NCBI GenBank assembly: GCA_008729055.1
Contig: SDUX01000004.1
Location: forward strand, 1,550,001-1,614,000
Direction: 5' to 3'
Length of the DNA: 64,000 bases
Source: Pyropia haitanensis
Lineage: Eukaryota; Rhodophyta; Bangiophyceae; Bangiales; Bangiaceae
Shown here: piece by piece, positions 61,301 through 64,000 of the stretch
Position numbering within the stretch: position 1 is the first letter of the stretch
Layout of the letters: every line of letters starts with the position of its first letter
Position numbers and translations under genes: made by a program
The notes under the pieces: generated by a model
Told to the model about the DNA's origin: nothing
The model's input: only the letters and a program-made list of their open reading frames with translations
Databases searched by the model: none

Positions 61301-61571
61301 TGACGTCATTACGCGGGCGTCGCACACCACGGAGAAGCGGCTAATGATTGACGTGGCCGCGGCGCGGGAGGCCTACAACCGCCACGAGATATCCAACGTG
61401 GGGCTGGTTCAATCCGAGCACAACATTGCCGATGGGCTGACCAAGCCGGGTCAGTGTGCGGCGCTGAGCGCCATGATGAAGACGGCCAAGGACGTCAACC
61501 CTGTGCAGCAGTGGATTACGCGCACCGACGCGTCGCCGCGGCACTCGGGTGTGGAAAACCCGGGAGTGTGA
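58320..61571 (+). CDS. pol: Pol polyprotein (protease, integrase, RT, RNase H) of the copia element
   Basis: Open from just after a stop at 58317 to the TGA at 61571, in the -1 frame relative to gag. The two overlap by 28 nt and pol has no ATG near its start, so it is probably made by -1 frameshifting; GGTTTTTGC at 58326-58334 is a candidate slip site. Domains: protease with CMDIGAEKT (DIG instead of the usual DTG/DSG) and LLLGLDFLDRH; HHCC zinc finger (HKHFFH...CDVC); integrase DDE (LLDLMFLEG, VDQGPQ, GAGERYH); RT with HDVNQAYLQSKE and catalytic YVDDLL; RNase H with YSDASF, AGEVYAFADA and LTDSKQMFD. All catalytic residues appear present. Confidence 0.9.
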   Translation, partial: WAGFCSEGLTSRPSLKHRLKRPPDIFVDKEIITLLDKAERFEGACMDIGAEKTVVGKRQAEAYLASHNPGVTLGNKSGMVYRFGGGRHPCVGTVAVRIPITDSFMILIEIDVVAINVPLLLGLDFLDRHNMYVNNTTNRLVCVNEGIQVPLVRKMGHIFFEWEAEILYTFPELQRIHKHFFHANSERLYALMRRAKIDDAVPLTLKQLQDVADACDVCQRLGKEPNRFRVALPHEDVCFNRLVLLDLMFLEGEAVLHVVDADTLWSAAGFMGDGQTADATWDLFVKIWVAAYVGYPQELHVDQGPQLQAPQWRARVEAAGIKQRDSGVESHNSLGAGERYHAFLRQIFRRVRAAHPTIDKGQALSLSVWAMNQTAGPMGISPVLLVFGINPRMPVNPVDLPMQRERNKALVEARADMVKHVARARLSTAVRRNVPKASNTEISPGMRVLVYREKPVDEWQGPYTVQGHDGKQVWLDINDRLKLFSIDKVKEYLPPLETTEETPADVATDTVGNEDMGNVVDAIIAGDTLVCSLGQRLGYIQERAYRDTQAEAETPSRIFKTEVLKPEDPRVSTAEAKAARLEEASGLVKRGAFKKVRRDSLPADASILKGRFVDAIKHVGTNNAKFKSRYVLQGHNDKEKPFIVHNISTLRQSSTKIILSTSAVLNFRIFSHDVNQAYLQSKERLTRTIYLQPRPADAELFGVGDGEVLLLLLPLYGMCDAGDYWAVTLTGHVKDDLGMVPLTGDPSLFIKEENGRTVGLLGGYVDDLLNGGDESFQTLTQQTLETFESKPRVWDNLEFVGAFLKTLDGSPRCFVLSQESYVAAASKLPTDISFDAFVSARAGFGWLAHSRPDLCCAINRAAQVTAETFCERHVRELNKAIKYAHSTKDLGLTYGPLSRETLHLRAYSDASFANNDDLSSQLGYIVMLCDGDNNCHVLSYSSKKARRVVRSIMAGEVYAFADAFDTAFILKHDLERIYHQHLPLVMLTDSKQMFDVITRASHTTEKRLMIDVAAAREAYNRHEISNVGLVQSEHNIADGLTKPGQCAALSAMMKTAKDVNPVQQWITRTDASPRHSGVENPGV

Positions 61572-61575
61572 TTAC

Positions 61576-62070
61576 TGTGATTACGCCGCTGCGGGGGGGG
61601 CGTGCGCTGCCCCGCACCCTCGTGCCGCGCGGCGAGGCGAGACTCGGACCCAGCCATGTGACCGATGATTGGGCGCTGGACCGGATCCTGCCAAGATTGT
61701 GGGGGACACGCGTTTGCGTTTGGTCAGACCTCGGCGGGGTGTGACCGAACATCAATGATGTTTGGTCAAACCCCCGGTGATGGCTGACAGATTGGGTCGG
61801 GCCGATTGGCTCGATTATGTGTTTCGCCAGGCCGTGATTGGCCGGTTTGTGCATTGTTTTGCTTGAGTGGAAGGGGGTGATTCGCGGGTGTTGTCCACAA
61901 TAGGTGGGCTGATGGCCGTGTGGAGAGGGGGGGCTAGACTTGCGTCTGTGGGCGTGTCGGGGGCGCTCACCGCCGCGTGCGGCGGACCTGCCGCCGCGTG
62001 CGGGGCGGGGTATAAGAGCACCCGGCCGCGCACCTGAGTGCCGGGCGCCCTCGGCCCGGCAGACTAGACA
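61576..62070 (+). repeat. LTR shared by the two copia units
   Basis: No difference from the 55283-55777 LTR was noticed by eye. It serves as 3' LTR of the first unit and 5' LTR of the second. It is preceded by the purine-rich stretch GGAAAACCCGGGAG (61552-61565), a likely polypurine tract, and by a duplicated TGTGATTAC (61566 and 61576) that makes the exact start uncertain by ten bases. Confidence 0.6.
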
Positions 62071-62903
62071 TTGGAACTCGCCACCCCGCGTTGGGGTGTC
62101 GGGTCGCCGGTGTCTGGCCTCGTGGGGTACACTGCGTTTTTCTCCACATCCTCGCCGATACTCACAATCGCGATTTCCGTGCCGGCGAGCAGGACGCGCG
62201 TTGCACCGCCGGGCGCGCCGGGTGTGCTGGGGTTGCCCGTGCGTGCGTGCATTGCGAGACACCGCGTTGCCCCTGTGCGGACGCTTTCCGATTACCCTGC
62301 CCCTCCCCCGTAACGGGTCTTGACTCCCCCACGACGTGGGGGTTCCTTTCCTTGGGGGAGGCTTGGTCACGTTGATCTGGCGCGTGGCTCGTCCTCTTTC
62401 GGGGAAGGCATTGCCGCTGAAACCTGGAGTCGGGTCGCCCGTGTCGAGGCCAGTGACGGAGGTGTGCGTGTGGCGACCCGGGAGAGCGACGAGGCAGATT
62501 TCCCTTGCACTAGCGGACGGGCACACTGGTACCACACGTGCGCGTCTCGGTGTGTAGCTCCGTGCGGGCCAACGCGAGTGCCGCGGCGTGCGCGTACGTG
62601 CTCGTGTACTTGCGGGAGCTGGACCTTGGTGTGCGGGGGGAGCTGGACCTTGGTGTGCGGGGGGAGCTGGACCTCGGCGTGCGGGGGGGAGCTGGACCTC
62701 GGTGTGCGTGGGGGGACACTCGATTGCTTGTGTCAATTGGGGGGTGGGCCGGTTCGCGTGGCCCTCGCGCCCTGGATCAACACAAGAAGGCACAAGGTCA
62801 AGGTCAAGCCCAAGATCAAGGTGGTGGTCAAGGTCAAGCCCAAGACCAAGGTGGTGGTCAAGGTCAAGCACGACTTTGAGAGGACCCTGTTGCGCTTGTC
62901 GCC

Positions 62904-64000
62904 ATGTCAACCGAAAGTAACCCCCCTCCGGCTTTTATGCCTCGCGCAATCATGGCGCAAATGTCCGAGATGCAGCAGGGGCTGATCATGGCCGTGCGTG
63001 CACTGACTGCGGACGCAGAAGAGGACCAAGTCACCGGAGAAGAGTTGCGGGCGCAACTGGCGGACCTGTACCCGCCCACGGTCCTCTTGGGCCCTGACAT
63101 GATGCGCCAACCTTTCATCCATCAGCAGCTGCTAGCCTGGCTTCGCACCCACGAAGTCTACCTCGGGGGACTGAAGACATGCGGAGCGTCAAGCGGCTCG
63201 CTGCTACGCTGTATCCGGCTGGTGGGGACAAGGTGGCGGCACAGCAGATATTGGCCAACATTGACAACTGCAACGAGAGCCTGTGCCGGTACGCCACCGC
63301 GCCGGGGGCGTATGGTCGGACTGCCGGCCCAGAGGGGTTTGTGTCCACTCCTCCCTCTGGGGCTCGCTCTGCTGCTCTTGCCGACGCTTCGGCAGCAAGT
63401 GACGACCGCGACGACGTCCCGCCGCCCAACCTGGGGACCCAAGACGCCCGGTCGGGACTGCCACCGCTCGCGTCGTTTGGGCGCCCAGCGAACCAGGGGA
63501 ACGTCGCGGGCGGTCGACCCCAGATTGACCTAGGGCCGACGCACTCGGGGCATGGGGCGGACTCTATGGATGCGACGGACAACACCTTGGCGCACCGCAT
63601 CTCGCTACGCTTTAAGGACAGCAGCTCCAAGTTCTCTGGTGACCCCAACGAGTGCCTCGACGATTTCGTGGCCGATTATGAGCTGGTGTGCCGCGACTAC
63701 GGGCTGTCACGCATGCAGATGCTGCGTTACTTCTACAACCTCCTTAGTGGCGACGCGAAGCGATTCTACCTAAACGAGCTCGTCCATGTCGTTGACACCT
63801 ACGATTCGATGGTCATGCGCCTCCGAAACGAGTACCACTCCGACGTGCGCCAGAGCCAGGCGCGCAACAAGCTGGCGTCCTTGCGCATGAAGGCGTTTGA
63901 GTCCAAGGGAATGTCGGTCGAGGCGGCGTTGACGTCGACGTACCAGGCGGTCCTAACGGGCTCAAAGCTTCTCCCACCGTCGCACTCCGGTGAGGTGTTT
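62904..64000 (+). pseudogene. gag: Gag of the second copia unit, frameshifted and cut by the window
   Basis: Same start as the first gag (MSTESNPPPAF). At 63166-63170 the G run in ctcgggggactg has five bases where the first unit has six (56873-56878). This moves the frame after about 89 codons and leads to a stop at 63533. The rest of gag continues intact in the shifted frame to the window edge. The single difference at a homopolymer could be a real mutation or a base-calling error. Confidence 0.8.

Larger units (their letters stand above)
55283..61575 (+). mobile_element. Ty1/copia LTR retrotransposon, first unit
   Basis: The sequence from 55283 (TGTGATTACGCC) reappears exactly from 61576, so the unit is 6,293 bp: LTR, ~830-nt leader, gag, pol. 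The pol domain order protease-integrase-RT-RNase H defines Ty1/copia (Pseudoviridae-type). Gag and pol have no obvious break in this unit. The left border lies against unrelated GC-rich DNA. At the right, pol stops four bases before the next LTR start. Confidence 0.9.
61576..64000 (+). mobile_element. Ty1/copia LTR retrotransposon, second unit, cut by the window edge
   Basis: Repeats 55283-57706 at a constant offset of 6,293 bp until one base is lost in gag, then 6,292. It shares its first LTR (61576-62070) with the 3' end of the first unit. The arrangement is LTR-internal-LTR-internal, as produced by recombination between LTRs or by insertion of a tandem or circular form. Confidence 0.85.

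Overview
The window is GC-rich eukaryotic nuclear DNA with long C, G, CCG and GGC tracts. The host genes are eukaryotic (DP/E2F partner, RNA polymerase III subunit RPC6, PRA1, an adaptor or coatomer small chain, a PPCDC-type flavoprotein), and most of them read as one exon. This composition, the near absence of introns and the dense mobile DNA fit a bangiophyte red alga of the Porphyra/Pyropia type. That identification is inference from style only.

Layout. 1-4252 (-): an NB-ARC/TPR STAND-type NTPase running off the left edge, ending in about ten near-identical 138-bp TPR units. 4253-10681: gene-poor, with a 601-bp inverted-repeat element and a decayed pogo/Tigger-like transposase. 10682-24600: host genes between very low-complexity spacers: an adaptor/coatomer small chain (+), PPCDC (+), RPC6 (-), the DP transcription factor (-) and a secreted NTR/TIMP-like protein (-). 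25060-47703 (-): three head-to-tail copies of a 7.5-kb non-LTR retrotransposon inserted in a tRNA-Asp gene. 48853-54128: a PRA1-family membrane protein (+) and an EDC4/Varicose-like WD protein (-). 55283-64000 (+): a Ty1/copia element followed directly, through a shared LTR, by a second copy that runs off the right edge.

The most interesting part is the tRNA-Asp array. Each 7,519-7,521 bp unit starts with a tRNA-Asp body (position 8 to the discriminator) and ends just before position 8 of the next one. Insertion between tRNA positions 7 and 8 therefore rebuilds a complete tRNA-Asp gene at the upstream end, with its own T-run terminator, and leaves a stem-less tRNA at the other end. The element has two ORFs. 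ORF1 has an RRM-like segment. ORF2 has two N-terminal zinc fingers, an RT, a CCHC knuckle and a C-terminal restriction-like endonuclease. The ORF1 stop and ORF2 start overlap by 8 nt. All the tRNA-Asp copies carry an extra 11 or 15 nt at the end of the T-loop that could be a non-canonical intron.

Many genes here change frame exactly at mononucleotide C or G runs. Either the runs are miscounted in the assembly or the genes are really damaged; the sequence alone cannot separate these.
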